A DNA stretch of 64,000 nt from Candidatus Krumholzibacteriota bacterium (GTDB lineage Bacteria > Krumholzibacteriota > Krumholzibacteriia > Krumholzibacteriales > Krumholzibacteriaceae), in the NCBI GenBank assembly GCA_016932415.1, contig JAFGCX010000011.1:124001-188000 (forward strand), in the 5' to 3' direction. How positions within the stretch are numbered: the stretch's first letter is position 1; every line of letters starts with the position of its first letter. The notes under the pieces are model-generated. The model made no database searches and was not told the DNA's origin. It saw only the letters and a program-made list of their open reading frames with translations. Positions 35,939 to 45,183 of this stretch are shown piece after piece. Position numbers and translations under genes: made by a program.

Positions 35939-37177
35939 CTACTCCTGAAGGAATAGATTCGCGAAGATCTTCGCGTCTCCCTTCATCCCCGCAAGGGTCG
36001 TATATTCATTCGGCTGATGGCAGGTATCCTCTATTTTCGACCAGACAACCGCGTTGAACCCGTTTCTTCTGAAGACTGCCGCGACCGTTCCTCCGCCGAT
36101 ACCCATCGGCTTCGCTTCTATCTGGTAGACATCACCGATCGCGCGCGCAAGGGCCCTGACTACCGGCGCGTCGACAGGGGTCGCCGGAGCGGCCTCTTCC
36201 TTCTGTACGGAAGAAGTGGTTATTTTGACGTTGAATTCTTTCTCAACTCCATCGGCGATAGAACGGATCTCTCTGTCCACTTCCGCGAGGTCGATTCCCG
36301 GGAGGACGCGCATATCGAGGTAGAAGACGTCATCTCCCGGTATCGTGTTGATGTTGGGGACATTGGCGTCTTTTTTTGTCGCTTCGAAGGTGCTTGTCGG
36401 CGGATCGAAGACCTCGTCTTTCCTGTCGAATATCTCATAGAGGGAATGAAGCCTTGTTATCAGGTGCGCGCCGGCGTAATGAGCGTTGACGCCCGCCGCG
36501 GGAGTCGAAGCGTGGCATTGTTTGCCTTTCGTCTCGACCTTGAGCCAGTAGATCGATTTTTCAGCGACCTCTATCATCGCTCCGTCGGGTTCGCCCGCGT
36601 CGGGAACGATTATGTAATCGTTCTTTCCGAACATGTCGCATTTGTCGAGCATATATCCTATTCCGTACTCGCTACCCGTTTCCTCGTCCGAAACGAGAGC
36701 GATGCAGACGTCATATGGAAGCTTCGCTCCGAGCTCTTTGATCGCCTTGAGAGCAAAGAGGGGAGTCACTATTCCGTGCTGGTTATCCTCCGTTCCCCGG
36801 CCGTAGATATTGCCATCTTTCAGGACGACCTTGTAAGGATCAGTATCCCATTTTTTAAGATCTCCCGGGGGGACTATATCCATATGCGCCATGACCCATA
36901 TTCTTCTTGCCGTCGAGGCGCCTTTCATGACGGCGGCGATATTGGGCCTGACACCGGATGGGACGCGTTTGTCAGGGGCGTCGAAATGATGGACCTCGTC
37001 GAACCCGATCTCGCTGGAAAGCCACTCTTCTATAAAAGCCGCTTTTTTGGATTCACCCTCTCCGTCGTTATCCGGGCCGAGGGCGGGGATGGCGGTCATT
37101 TTCGTCTGAAACTCGACCATCGAATCGGAATAGCTTTCGATCCTGTCATATATTTTTTTAATGATATCTGAATCCAT
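35939..37177 (-). CDS. M20-family zinc peptidase / deacylase
   Basis: A 412-residue cytoplasmic di-zinc amidohydrolase (dipeptidase, ArgE/DapE/ACY1 group). Metal-binding and catalytic segments are 'VMAHMDIVPPGDLKKW', 'GRGTEDNQHGIVTPL', the catalytic Glu pair in 'SDEETGSEYGIGY', 'IVPDAGEPDG' and the final His region 'DTCHQPNEYTTL'. A dimerisation lid lies at about 200-320. The ATG at 37177 has GGGAG upstream and starts the family N-terminus. The wording of the sequence does not tell between dipeptidase and acetylornithine-type substrates; 'M20 family metallo-hydrolase' is safest. Confidence 0.9.
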   Translation of the reverse strand: MDSDIIKKIYDRIESYSDSMVEFQTKMTAIPALGPDNDGEGESKKAAFIEEWLSSEIGFDEVHHFDAPDKRVPSGVRPNIAAVMKGASTARRIWVMAHMDIVPPGDLKKWDTDPYKVVLKDGNIYGRGTEDNQHGIVTPLFALKAIKELGAKLPYDVCIALVSDEETGSEYGIGYMLDKCDMFGKNDYIIVPDAGEPDGAMIEVAEKSIYWLKVETKGKQCHASTPAAGVNAHYAGAHLITRLHSLYEIFDRKDEVFDPPTSTFEATKKDANVPNINTIPGDDVFYLDMRVLPGIDLAEVDREIRSIADGVEKEFNVKITTSSVQKEEAAPATPVDAPVVRALARAIGDVYQIEAKPMGIGGGTVAAVFRRNGFNAVVWSKIEDTCHQPNEYTTLAGMKGDAKIFANLFLQE

Positions 37178-37411
37178 GACAACTCCCGTCAATCTGTTGC
37201 TTCTGGCCTGCGCCGGCACAGCCGGCAGGATTTCATGAAATAATCATTACACCGGGTCTCGCGAGGGTCAAGGGCTTTCTTGAAAAAGAGATGCCAGCAG
37301 GTCCGGAAAGAGGGAACAGATTTCACTGTTGACTTTCAAAGAGTAAAAATGGTTCAATGAAAAACGATCGGCTACTGGCTTTTATGATTTATCACAAAGA
37401 AAACAGCAGAA

Positions 37412-39577
37412 ATGAAAGATATCAATCAAAAGCTGGAAAAAGGAGACGCAGGAAAAAGCCCGAAGCCGGAACGGAAGAAGACAATATCCGAGAATTCAAA
37501 TGGCAGGCTGCTCGGCCTTGAGAGCAGCCTGTTCATTTTCAGGGAACTGTGCGGCAACAGCAGCCTTGACAAATCGATTCAGAATATAACCGATTATCTC
37601 CTTGAACTTATCGACCTTTCTTTCGTGATGTTCATCACCGAAGACCTTTCCGGAAGCAGCCTGAACACAAAAGCGATATCGGCAAGAGAGGGAGTCTATC
37701 ATTATATCCAGGGGATCAAATACCGGTACGGAGCCTCTGGATACATGGATAAATGGATCGGCGAGATCTTCGACGCTCAGGGGGCGACAAAACTCGATTC
37801 GGAAATGCTGGGAGGTTTTCTTGCCAAGATCTCCAGCGAGGGAATAATCTCGGAAGAGACCTTCCTGGCGATCATCGATTCGATGAAAACGAAAGAGAAT
37901 CTCGAAACGCTGTTTATTGGAAGAAAAAGAGGAAACGGACAACCGCTTTTTATTATAGCCCTGTCGAGCAGCCGGAAAATAACCAAGACGGAACTCGGGC
38001 TTATATATTCGCTGTCTGACTCGATCGCGGCAGCCCTTGAACGAAGGGTGGAGATCGAAAGAGCATCGAGAGAGCTTACAAGATACAAAGCTCTTGTCGA
38101 CAGCAAGGAACACGCGTTTTTCCTTTTGATCGATGGAAAGCTCGAATTTTTCAGCGAGAAACTCCCCGAAATACTTGGAACCGTTAAAAAAAATCTTTTC
38201 GGAAAAAGAATAGAGACTTTTTTTGATGAGGAAAGCGCCCGGGATCTTGTCAAAATGATCTGTAACTTCAACGAGATGGAAGGACCCGCTTCAAAAAAAT
38301 ATTATCATATATACAGACTCGCCGATAGCGCCGAGGAAGTCGAACTGCAGATCCATTCGATCGATTTCAGGGGCAAAAGGGCGATCAGGGGGACAGTCGA
38401 GAATGTCAGCCAGAAGAGCATGCTGGAAAAGACCGCCATGGAGTCGATCCATCTTGAATCGATGGCGAAACTCGCCGGTGGCGTGGCGCATGATTTCAAC
38501 AATCTCATCGGCGCGATGATAGGGTTTTCATCTCTGGTAAGAAATTCACTTCCGGAAAACGACCACCGGGTGGTCCAGCTCGAGAAAATAGAGGAAGCGG
38601 GGGCAAAGGCGAACAAATTGACTCACCAGCTTCTGTCGATGTCGAGAAAAGGGAATTATGTCTGCGAGATCGTCGATATAAGCGAAGTGGTCGACCGGGC
38701 GGCCAAAAGCTGTCTTCTCTCGCAGGCGAACATCTCCCTCGCCAAGGAGTTCAGAGCCGATCTCTGCAATGTGAAGGGAGACCCGTCACAGCTGCACGAA
38801 GCGTTTTTCAATATACTTATGAACTCGCGTGAAGCTATGCCTGATGGAGGCAACATAAAGATAGCGACAGAAAAGGTATTCATAGACAGTACGAACGAGA
38901 TCTTTTCCAATGGAATGACAACAGGGGATTATATCCGGATAACTATCTCGGATGACGGGATCGGGATGGCGCCCAGCGTGTTCAGGCGGGCGGCCGAACC
39001 GTTCTTCACAACGAGAAAAGAGATGGGAAACAAGGGGCTTGGCCTTCCGGCGGCGATCGGTATAATCGAGGGGCACCAGGGGAAGATGGACGTCAGGAGC
39101 CGGGAAAACACCGGAACAGAAGTGATGATCTTTCTGCCGCTGACGGCGATGGATCAGAAGAACCAGGGCGGAGGGAGCTGGAATTCGAAAGAAACGAAAA
39201 AAATCCTTATAATAGATGACGAAGAGATCATACTTGACCTGGCGGCAGCGATGCTCGCAATGCTCGGATATGAAGCGGTAAGGGCTGAATCAGGGCAAAA
39301 GGGTCTGGAGATATTGAAGTCGCAGAGGATCGATCTCGTTTTTCTTGACCTTGTCATGCCGGAGATGTCGGGAGACGAGGTCTTCACGAGAATAAAGGAG
39401 TTTAAACCTGACCTGCCGATAATCATAGCAAGCGGATACAGCGAAGATTTCGTTATACAGCAGCTGCTTGACAGGGGAGCAGTCTCATTTCTGAAAAAAC
39501 CCTACAGGCTTAAGGATATGGCCGCGGTAATGCAGGGTGCGATGGGGGTGTTGTTGCAAGCCGAGAGGAAGGGGTGA
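37412..39577 (+). CDS. hybrid sensor histidine kinase (GAF-like, PAS, HisKA, HATPase, receiver)
   Basis: A 721-residue cytoplasmic hybrid kinase without membrane segments. Residues of about 25-215 look like a GAF-type sensor, about 220-330 a PAS domain, then the phospho-acceptor helix 'LAGGVAHDFNNLIGAMIGF', the ATP site with 'NILMNSREAMPDGG', 'ISDDGIGMAPSVF' and 'GNKGLGLPAAIGIIEGH', and a C-terminal receiver domain ('ILIIDDEEIILDLAAAML', phospho-Asp in 'VFLDLVMPEMSGDEV', Lys in 'FLKKPYR'). It ends in the receiver with no output domain. Its stop overlaps the next kinase (TGATG). The start is ATG with a weak ribosome-binding site. Confidence 0.92.
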   Translation: MKDINQKLEKGDAGKSPKPERKKTISENSNGRLLGLESSLFIFRELCGNSSLDKSIQNITDYLLELIDLSFVMFITEDLSGSSLNTKAISAREGVYHYIQGIKYRYGASGYMDKWIGEIFDAQGATKLDSEMLGGFLAKISSEGIISEETFLAIIDSMKTKENLETLFIGRKRGNGQPLFIIALSSSRKITKTELGLIYSLSDSIAAALERRVEIERASRELTRYKALVDSKEHAFFLLIDGKLEFFSEKLPEILGTVKKNLFGKRIETFFDEESARDLVKMICNFNEMEGPASKKYYHIYRLADSAEEVELQIHSIDFRGKRAIRGTVENVSQKSMLEKTAMESIHLESMAKLAGGVAHDFNNLIGAMIGFSSLVRNSLPENDHRVVQLEKIEEAGAKANKLTHQLLSMSRKGNYVCEIVDISEVVDRAAKSCLLSQANISLAKEFRADLCNVKGDPSQLHEAFFNILMNSREAMPDGGNIKIATEKVFIDSTNEIFSNGMTTGDYIRITISDDGIGMAPSVFRRAAEPFFTTRKEMGNKGLGLPAAIGIIEGHQGKMDVRSRENTGTEVMIFLPLTAMDQKNQGGGSWNSKETKKILIIDDEEIILDLAAAMLAMLGYEAVRAESGQKGLEILKSQRIDLVFLDLVMPEMSGDEVFTRIKEFKPDLPIIIASGYSEDFVIQQLLDRGAVSFLKKPYRLKDMAAVMQGAMGVLLQAERKG

Positions 39578-41160
39578 TGGAGGAAAAAGTGATGGATGAT
39601 TTCCGCGAACTGTTTGCAAAAATACAGAAAAGCGGGAACAGCCGGGATTATCTCGATATCATGGAGGCTATACTCGAGAACGATCTCGTAGGTTTTGCTG
39701 TAATCGACCTTGATGGAGAATACAAGGCTTTCAACCGGGGCGCCGAAAAGCTGACGGGGTTCAGCAAGTCGGAACTTCTCGGTTCCAAGCTCGATTCCGC
39801 GCTGTATTCTGAAGAAGACTATGAATCGATAAGGAACGCCCTCTCCGGCGATATAGATATACGGAACAGGGAAATCAAGATAAGGCGGAGCGACGGTCGC
39901 GAGAAGGAACTGATCTTCTCCATGTCGCCCCAGAGAAACAGTGACGGCGCGATCACCTGCTACCTTCAGATACTGATAGACAACAGCCAGAAAAAGCACC
40001 TGCAGGACCTGCTTCTGCATTCGCAGAAAATGGAGACGATCGGAGAGATGGCGGGGGGGATCGCTCACGATTTCAACAACCTTCTCGAAGGAATCCTCGG
40101 CTACACCTCTTTTATGATGGACCTTATCGAGCCGGGCCATGAACTCTGGACATATCTCGAGATCGTCGAAAGATCGGCAAGAAAAGCCTCTGAGCTCACG
40201 GAGAGGCTGCTGACGCTATCCAGCAACCGGACAGCGGAAAAGAGCATCTTAAACTGCAACGCTCTTATTCGTGAAGTGATCAAACTTTTTGAAAAGACGA
40301 TAGACAAGAAGATCGTCCTCGAAACGAATCTGTTCAGAAACCTCAAGGCGATCAGCGGATCAGCCACGCAACTGGAGCAGGCCCTGCTCAACATCTGTCT
40401 TAACGCGAAAGACGCGATGCCGGACGGAGGAAAGCTCGTCGTGACTTCGGCCAATATCGAAGTCGACGATTCATATCCGAAAATAAGCCTGTCGATGGCG
40501 TATGGAAGTTATGTGCGGATATCGATATCCGACACGGGGATCGGGATGGATGAGAGAACAGTCGAAAAGATCTTCGAGCCTTTCTTCACTACCAAGGCGA
40601 GGGGTGAGGGGACGGGGCTCGGTTTGAACATGGTGTATGGGATCGTCCATAACCACGGCGGATTCATCGATGTCTACAGCGAGGTCGGCAAAGGTACGAC
40701 GTTCAATATATACCTGCGTGCGGAGAAGGACGACCTGCCGGAAGAGAGCGATGAGAGGGAAAGGATAGCGTACAAGCCGGGCGAAGGTCAGACAGTCCTG
40801 ATCATCGACGATGAACCGATGATCCTTGATATCGGAAGCGAGATGCTCGAAAAGCTCGGATACAAAGCACTCACCGCTGTAAATTCCGAGAAGGGGATGA
40901 AATATTTCAACGACAGGATAGACGAGATATCACTTATTATTCTGGACATCATCATGCCGGGAGAGAATGGCAAGGAAGTGCTGGATAAAATAAGGGAGAT
41001 CAGGAAGGAGATCCCGGTGATCCTTTCGAGCGGATACGACAGATCGATACTCGACCGGAAGATCCTCGATGACGCCAATATCCATTTTATGCAGAAGCCC
41101 TATTCGATAGGCGACCTGGGGCTGATGCTTAACAGAATATTCCTCGATCCCGAAGAATGA
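39577..41160 (+). CDS. hybrid sensor histidine kinase (PAS, HisKA, HATPase, receiver)
   Basis: About 527 residues. A PAS domain (about 25-135, 'AVIDLDGEYKAFNRGAEKLT') leads to the His helix 'MAGGIAHDFNNLLEGILGY', the ATP site ('NICLNAKDAMPDGGKL', 'ISDTGIGMDERTVEKIFEPF', 'GTGLGLNMVYGIV') and a C-terminal receiver ('LIIDDEPMILDIGSEML', 'ILDIIMPGENGKEV', 'MQKPYS'). It has the same design as the preceding kinase and is translationally coupled to it, so the two probably form one signalling unit and may phosphorylate each other's receivers. An alternative start is the ATG at 39592 with GGAGGA. Confidence 0.92.
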   Translation: MEEKVMDDFRELFAKIQKSGNSRDYLDIMEAILENDLVGFAVIDLDGEYKAFNRGAEKLTGFSKSELLGSKLDSALYSEEDYESIRNALSGDIDIRNREIKIRRSDGREKELIFSMSPQRNSDGAITCYLQILIDNSQKKHLQDLLLHSQKMETIGEMAGGIAHDFNNLLEGILGYTSFMMDLIEPGHELWTYLEIVERSARKASELTERLLTLSSNRTAEKSILNCNALIREVIKLFEKTIDKKIVLETNLFRNLKAISGSATQLEQALLNICLNAKDAMPDGGKLVVTSANIEVDDSYPKISLSMAYGSYVRISISDTGIGMDERTVEKIFEPFFTTKARGEGTGLGLNMVYGIVHNHGGFIDVYSEVGKGTTFNIYLRAEKDDLPEESDERERIAYKPGEGQTVLIIDDEPMILDIGSEMLEKLGYKALTAVNSEKGMKYFNDRIDEISLIILDIIMPGENGKEVLDKIREIRKEIPVILSSGYDRSILDRKILDDANIHFMQKPYSIGDLGLMLNRIFLDPEE

Positions 41161-41375
41161 AAGGAGCGCGCAGGAACCAAGGGATCTTCAGGAAGGACCG
41201 ATACCCCACCAGGAAAGATATTTTGAGGCGGGAGAGCATCCGCTCGAACGGCCCAGATGATTTTAATGCAATCGGCCCTCGATGCCGGCAGGATACCCCG
41301 CCCGGGGGGCGGTGGGAAGCCCCTTTCGAGGCGCCCGAAAGGCAGGCCGGGCAAGGAAACGATAAGGAGAGAGTG

Positions 41376-43052
41376 ATGGTAAAGAGAAGAGCATTGATGT
41401 TGGCCGGCAGTTCTCTGCTGGTCTTTATTCTCGCCGTGGCGGCCCGCGGAGGTGAGACTGTGAAAGGGAAAAGCATCGAAGAAAGAATGGCCCCGTACGC
41501 CCCGGTGGAGTTGAAAGTCCCGTGGGACCTTCTTGGCGGGAACGAGACGGCTGTCCTTGAGAAGCTTTATCGCGCGTCTAAGGTAATGGACGATATTTTT
41601 CTGACGCAGGTGTCGAAGGATAACGCAGATCTGAGGAAAAAACTTGTGGCTGAGGGCGATGGAAAGAAGCTCAGATTTTTCGACCTGAATTTCGGGCCCT
41701 GGGACAGGCTGGAAGAGCATGAACCTTTTGTCCCGGGCAAGGAAAAACCAGCCGGCGCGAATTTCTATCCCGAGGACATTACAAAGGAAGAATTGGGGAG
41801 CTGGCTTGAAGCGCATCCGGAAGATGCTGAAAAATTCGAAAGCAACTTCACCGTGATCAGGCGCGGCGAGGACGGAAGCCTGAAAGCGGTTCCGTATTCG
41901 GTGGAATACAGGGGAAAACTCGAGGAAGCGGCAAGATACATGAATGAAGCGGCCGATCTGACCACAAACGTTTCTCTGGCCAGATTTCTAAGATCAAGAG
42001 TAGCGGCCTTTTTCAGTGACGATTATTACCAGTCCGACATGGACTGGATGGATATCACGGACAACCTGATAGATATCACGATAGGGCCGTACGAGGTATA
42101 CGAGGACAACCTGTTCAACTACAAGGCGGCATTCGAGTCCTTTTTGTGCATACGCGATCCGGAAGAAAGCAAAAAACTCGACGGGTTGAAACACTATCTC
42201 CAGAAAATGGAATTGAACCTTCCCGTGGAGGACAGGTACAAGAACCTTGACAGGGGAAGCGACTCGCCGATCGCCGTCGTCGACGAGATATTCTCCGCGG
42301 GGGATACAAAGGCCGGAGTACAGACGCTTGCGTTCAATCTTCCGAACGACGAAAGGGTGCGCGAGGCGAAAGGCTGCAAAAAAGTGATGCTACGGAACAT
42401 GTGCCAGGCGAAGTTCGAGAAGATCCTCGTTCCGATAGCGGAAAAGGTGATCGATCGGGAGCAGTTGAAATATCTTACTTTCGACGCTTATTTCAACCAC
42501 ATCCTGCTGCATGAATTCTCTCATGGACTCGGCCCGGGGATCATAACTCTTGAGGACGGCACGGAAACTACCGTGAATAAGATGTTGAGCAATACGTACT
42601 CCGCGATAGAAGAAGCAAAAGCAGATATTGTGGGAGAGTATAATTTTTATTATCTTATTGATGAAGGGTTCTATGACGACAGGCTGGAAAAAGAGACGGC
42701 CGTCTCTTTTCTGGCAGGGTTCTTCCGCTCGGTCCGATTCGGTGTTGAAGAAGCTCACGGCAGGGCGAACATGATTATCTTCAATTTCATGAAAGAAAAA
42801 GGGGCTTACAGCCAGGATCCGGCAACCGGGCTCTGGTCTGTGGATTTTGCCGCCGCAAAGGACGCGGTCAAAGCGCTGTCGCATGAGATCCTCATGATAC
42901 AGGCCCGTGGGGACTACGAAGAAGCGGCACGATATATAGAAAAATATGGAGAAATGGGCGAGGATGTCACGGCATCGTTGAAGAAGCTCGAAGGCGTCCC
43001 CGTCGACATAATACCGTCTTTCGAGATAGAAAAGAGGTATGCGGTCAACTGA
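41376..43052 (+). CDS. dipeptidyl peptidase III-like zinc peptidase (M49), exported, pentapeptide motif
   Basis: A 558-residue protein related to M49 dipeptidyl peptidases, which remove dipeptides from the N-terminus of short peptides. The zinc site reads 'HEFSHG' (His379, Glu380, His383) with the third ligand in 'AIEEAKADIVGEY' (Glu413); canonical DPP III has the six-residue HExxGH, so one residue is missing, as in Caldithrix DPP III. An N-terminal signal ('ALMLAGSSLLVFILAVAARG') suggests export. The ATG at 41376 has AAGGAGAG upstream; a longer frame from 41157 would add 73 non-family residues. Confidence 0.85.
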   Translation: MVKRRALMLAGSSLLVFILAVAARGGETVKGKSIEERMAPYAPVELKVPWDLLGGNETAVLEKLYRASKVMDDIFLTQVSKDNADLRKKLVAEGDGKKLRFFDLNFGPWDRLEEHEPFVPGKEKPAGANFYPEDITKEELGSWLEAHPEDAEKFESNFTVIRRGEDGSLKAVPYSVEYRGKLEEAARYMNEAADLTTNVSLARFLRSRVAAFFSDDYYQSDMDWMDITDNLIDITIGPYEVYEDNLFNYKAAFESFLCIRDPEESKKLDGLKHYLQKMELNLPVEDRYKNLDRGSDSPIAVVDEIFSAGDTKAGVQTLAFNLPNDERVREAKGCKKVMLRNMCQAKFEKILVPIAEKVIDREQLKYLTFDAYFNHILLHEFSHGLGPGIITLEDGTETTVNKMLSNTYSAIEEAKADIVGEYNFYYLIDEGFYDDRLEKETAVSFLAGFFRSVRFGVEEAHGRANMIIFNFMKEKGAYSQDPATGLWSVDFAAAKDAVKALSHEILMIQARGDYEEAARYIEKYGEMGEDVTASLKKLEGVPVDIIPSFEIEKRYAVN

Positions 43053-43152
43053 AGACTAGGCCGGAGATGACCTCCGAAAAGCTGGTCGGCCTTCCGGGGG
43101 ATTAATGTTGAGATACCGCGTGTCCGGCCACCCCTGTTCAGTTAACTGCAGA

Positions 43153-43234
43153 GAAGCCCCCAGAGTAGTCACTGGGGGCTTCGAACTGAAAGGGCCGATA
43201 CGCCCGCGCCGTAAGCGGCGTAATAAACGCGGGC
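43153..43234 (+). other. two hairpins between DPP III and SIMPL genes
   Basis: GAAGCCCCCAG (43153-43163) and CTGGGGGCTTC (43172-43182) form a perfect 11-bp stem with an 8-base loop and no T-run. Downstream, GCCCGCG (43202-43208) pairs with CGCGGGC (43228-43234) and encloses a smaller CCG-TAAG-CGG hairpin. The first may end the DPP III transcript; the second sits just before the ribosome-binding site of the next gene. Confidence 0.55.
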
Positions 43235-43252
43235 AAGGAAAGGAGGCTTCAG

Positions 43253-43945
43253 GTGTACAGATCAGGGTTTCTGATGGTGTTTTCTGCCGCGATCCTCGCT
43301 GCTTCTTCCCTCGCTTTTGCCGCTGGAGCGGAGATATCCGTTTCGGGGCAGGGAGAGGCGGCGGTAGTGCCTGACATAGCGAAAATACACTTTTCGATCA
43401 CGGCCAGAGCGGATAAATCTGAAGAAGCGGCGAGGGAAAGCGCCAGGCTTCACGCTGAAGTAGTGAGCGCCCTCAACGCGGCGGGATTTTCGGAAAAAGA
43501 GATATTTACTACCCTGTTCAGGGTCGAACCGGAATATCAGTATTCCGAACAGACAAGGCAGAGAGAACGGAAAGGTTATTCTTCGAGGCAGATGCTCTGG
43601 GTGAAGACCGAGGACTTCTCGAAGATCGGGAATATCATAGATGCTATTCTTACCTCGGGAGCCGCCGAGATCAATGATATCCAGTATTCATCTTCGAGGA
43701 TCGATTTTATGAGGAAGAGAGCCCTGTCCGACGCGATAAGACGGGTCAGGGAGGACGCCGAGACGCTGGCGAGAGAGGCGGGGGGAAGCCTGGGAGAATT
43801 GATAGAGATATCGACACCCTGCCAGGATGGTCCCGGGATCATCGAAGCAGTGCGGTTTGGCGGGGCGCAGGTACAGGCGCAGCAGGTCCCGGAGGAGATA
43901 ATAGTAAGGGTCAGCGTAAGTTGCCGCTGGCGGTTCGTAAAATAA
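43253..43945 (+). CDS. exported SIMPL-domain protein (DUF541)
   Basis: A 230-residue periplasmic or surface protein. The signal peptide ends at about 'FAAGA'. The SIMPL fold is seen in 'EISVSGQGEAAVVPDIAKIH', 'SEEAARESARLHAEVVSALN', 'EIFTTLFRVEPEYQY' and the end 'EEIIVRVSVSCRWRF'. Family members are stress-linked periplasmic proteins (YggE type) of unclear mechanism. It starts with GTG behind AGGAGG. Confidence 0.9.
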   Translation: MYRSGFLMVFSAAILAASSLAFAAGAEISVSGQGEAAVVPDIAKIHFSITARADKSEEAARESARLHAEVVSALNAAGFSEKEIFTTLFRVEPEYQYSEQTRQRERKGYSSRQMLWVKTEDFSKIGNIIDAILTSGAAEINDIQYSSSRIDFMRKRALSDAIRRVREDAETLAREAGGSLGELIEISTPCQDGPGIIEAVRFGGAQVQAQQVPEEIIVRVSVSCRWRFVK

Positions 43946-43960
43946 AGCACTTCCCGGGAG

Positions 43961-44962
43961 CTAACCGATTCGGAGGACCCCAGCGCCTGATATCCGGCTT
44001 TCCCTTATCATCAGGAGGGCCTCATTCGCCGCCTCAAGGGGAAAAAGAGTCGTATCGGTCCTTATCGGTATCGAAGCGGCAAGAACAAGAAGCTCTTGAC
44101 CGTCACGCCGGGTCGAATTTGCCACGCTCCTGAGAACCTTCTCGTGGTACAGATGCTTTTCATAGTCGAGAGGCGGCGTGTCGCTCATCGTGATCCCAGC
44201 CAGGGCTACTGTCCCTCCCTTTTCGACAGCGGCGAGGGCGTCGGGGATCAGCCCGCCCGCCGGTGCGAAGATTATCGAGGCATCGGGTTTTACCGGGGGA
44301 ACATCTCTGGACGAGCCGGCCCAGAAAGCGCCGAGCCTGATCGCGTGGTCCCTGTGTTCTTCGCTCCTTGAAAAGACCAGGACTCTGCAACCCCAGTGAA
44401 CGGCGATCTGTATCGTCACGTGCGCGCTCGCGCCAAAACCGTAGAGACCGAGGACCTGGCCTTTCGCTATACCGCTGATCGACAGCGCCCTGTAACCGAT
44501 GATACCGGCGCAGAGAAGCGGAGCAGCCGCTTCGTCCGAGAAGCCCGCCGGCAGTGGATATACAAAGGCAGCGGGCAGGGCGACATATTCAGCGTACCCT
44601 CCATTGATGTCATACCCGGTGAAACGGGCGCCGGCGCAAAGGTTTTCGCGCCCGCTTTCGCACCAGCGGCAGCTGAGGCAGGTGCTGCCAAGCCACGCGG
44701 AGCCCACCCTCTCACCGAGCGCAGGAGAAGAGACCCCGGGGCCATGTTTCTCGACCGTTCCCACGATCTGATGACCGGGGATCAAGGGAAGGAGCGGAAG
44801 TTCAAGGTCTCCCTCTATGGTATGGATATCGGTATGGCAGAGACCGCAGCATGAAACGCGAAGGAGTATCTCCCCCGGGCCAGGTTCGGGAACGGGGATC
44901 TCCGCCAGATCAAGCGGCCTGTCCTCAAGCAGCCCGGGTTTTCTCAGTATCATCGCTTTCAT
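43961..44962 (-). CDS. zinc-dependent medium-chain alcohol dehydrogenase
   Basis: A 333-residue NAD(P)-dependent alcohol dehydrogenase. The catalytic zinc ligand Cys ('CGLCHTDIHTIEGD'), the His in 'LIPGHQIVGTVEKHG', the four-Cys structural zinc lobe 'CLSCRWCESGRENLC' and the Rossmann segment 'GQVLGLYGFGASAHVTIQIA' are present; the GxGxxA form suggests NAD(P). It resembles the AdhA/YjgB-type zinc alcohol dehydrogenases. ATG at 44962 has GGGGG at a normal distance. It is divergent from the corrinoid cluster; a metabolic link is possible but not shown. Confidence 0.93.
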   Translation of the reverse strand: MKAMILRKPGLLEDRPLDLAEIPVPEPGPGEILLRVSCCGLCHTDIHTIEGDLELPLLPLIPGHQIVGTVEKHGPGVSSPALGERVGSAWLGSTCLSCRWCESGRENLCAGARFTGYDINGGYAEYVALPAAFVYPLPAGFSDEAAAPLLCAGIIGYRALSISGIAKGQVLGLYGFGASAHVTIQIAVHWGCRVLVFSRSEEHRDHAIRLGAFWAGSSRDVPPVKPDASIIFAPAGGLIPDALAAVEKGGTVALAGITMSDTPPLDYEKHLYHEKVLRSVANSTRRDGQELLVLAASIPIRTDTTLFPLEAANEALLMIRESRISGAGVLRIG

Positions 44963-45183
44963 AAGAAGCCCCCTTGATTTACCATTCATTATTGCGCTAA
45001 AATGCGTCAGGCTGGCGCACGCGATTATTTCCAGGCGGGGCAGGGCCCGGGCCGGCGCGCGCGCGGCTTTTCATCGAATGATACACCCGACGGGAATCCG
45101 ATGGCCACAAAGATTCTTGACAGATCCATGAGATAAAGGCAAATCTATTGATCCGTCCCTGATTGAAAATGGAGGAACGTGAT
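44963..45183. other. Divergent intergenic region before corrinoid cluster
   Basis: Contains a G/C-rich run with CGCG repeats (about 45035-45070) and a TTGACA at 45117-45122 without a convincing -10 at 16-18 bases. No cobalamin riboswitch core could be made out, although a 'gacgggaatccgatggc' stretch at about 45091-45107 recalls part of one. Confidence 0.4.

Noticed and set aside
44963-45183. Cobalamin riboswitch upstream of the corrinoid cluster
   Set aside because: Only a loose likeness to one conserved segment; no full B12-box or paired core found.
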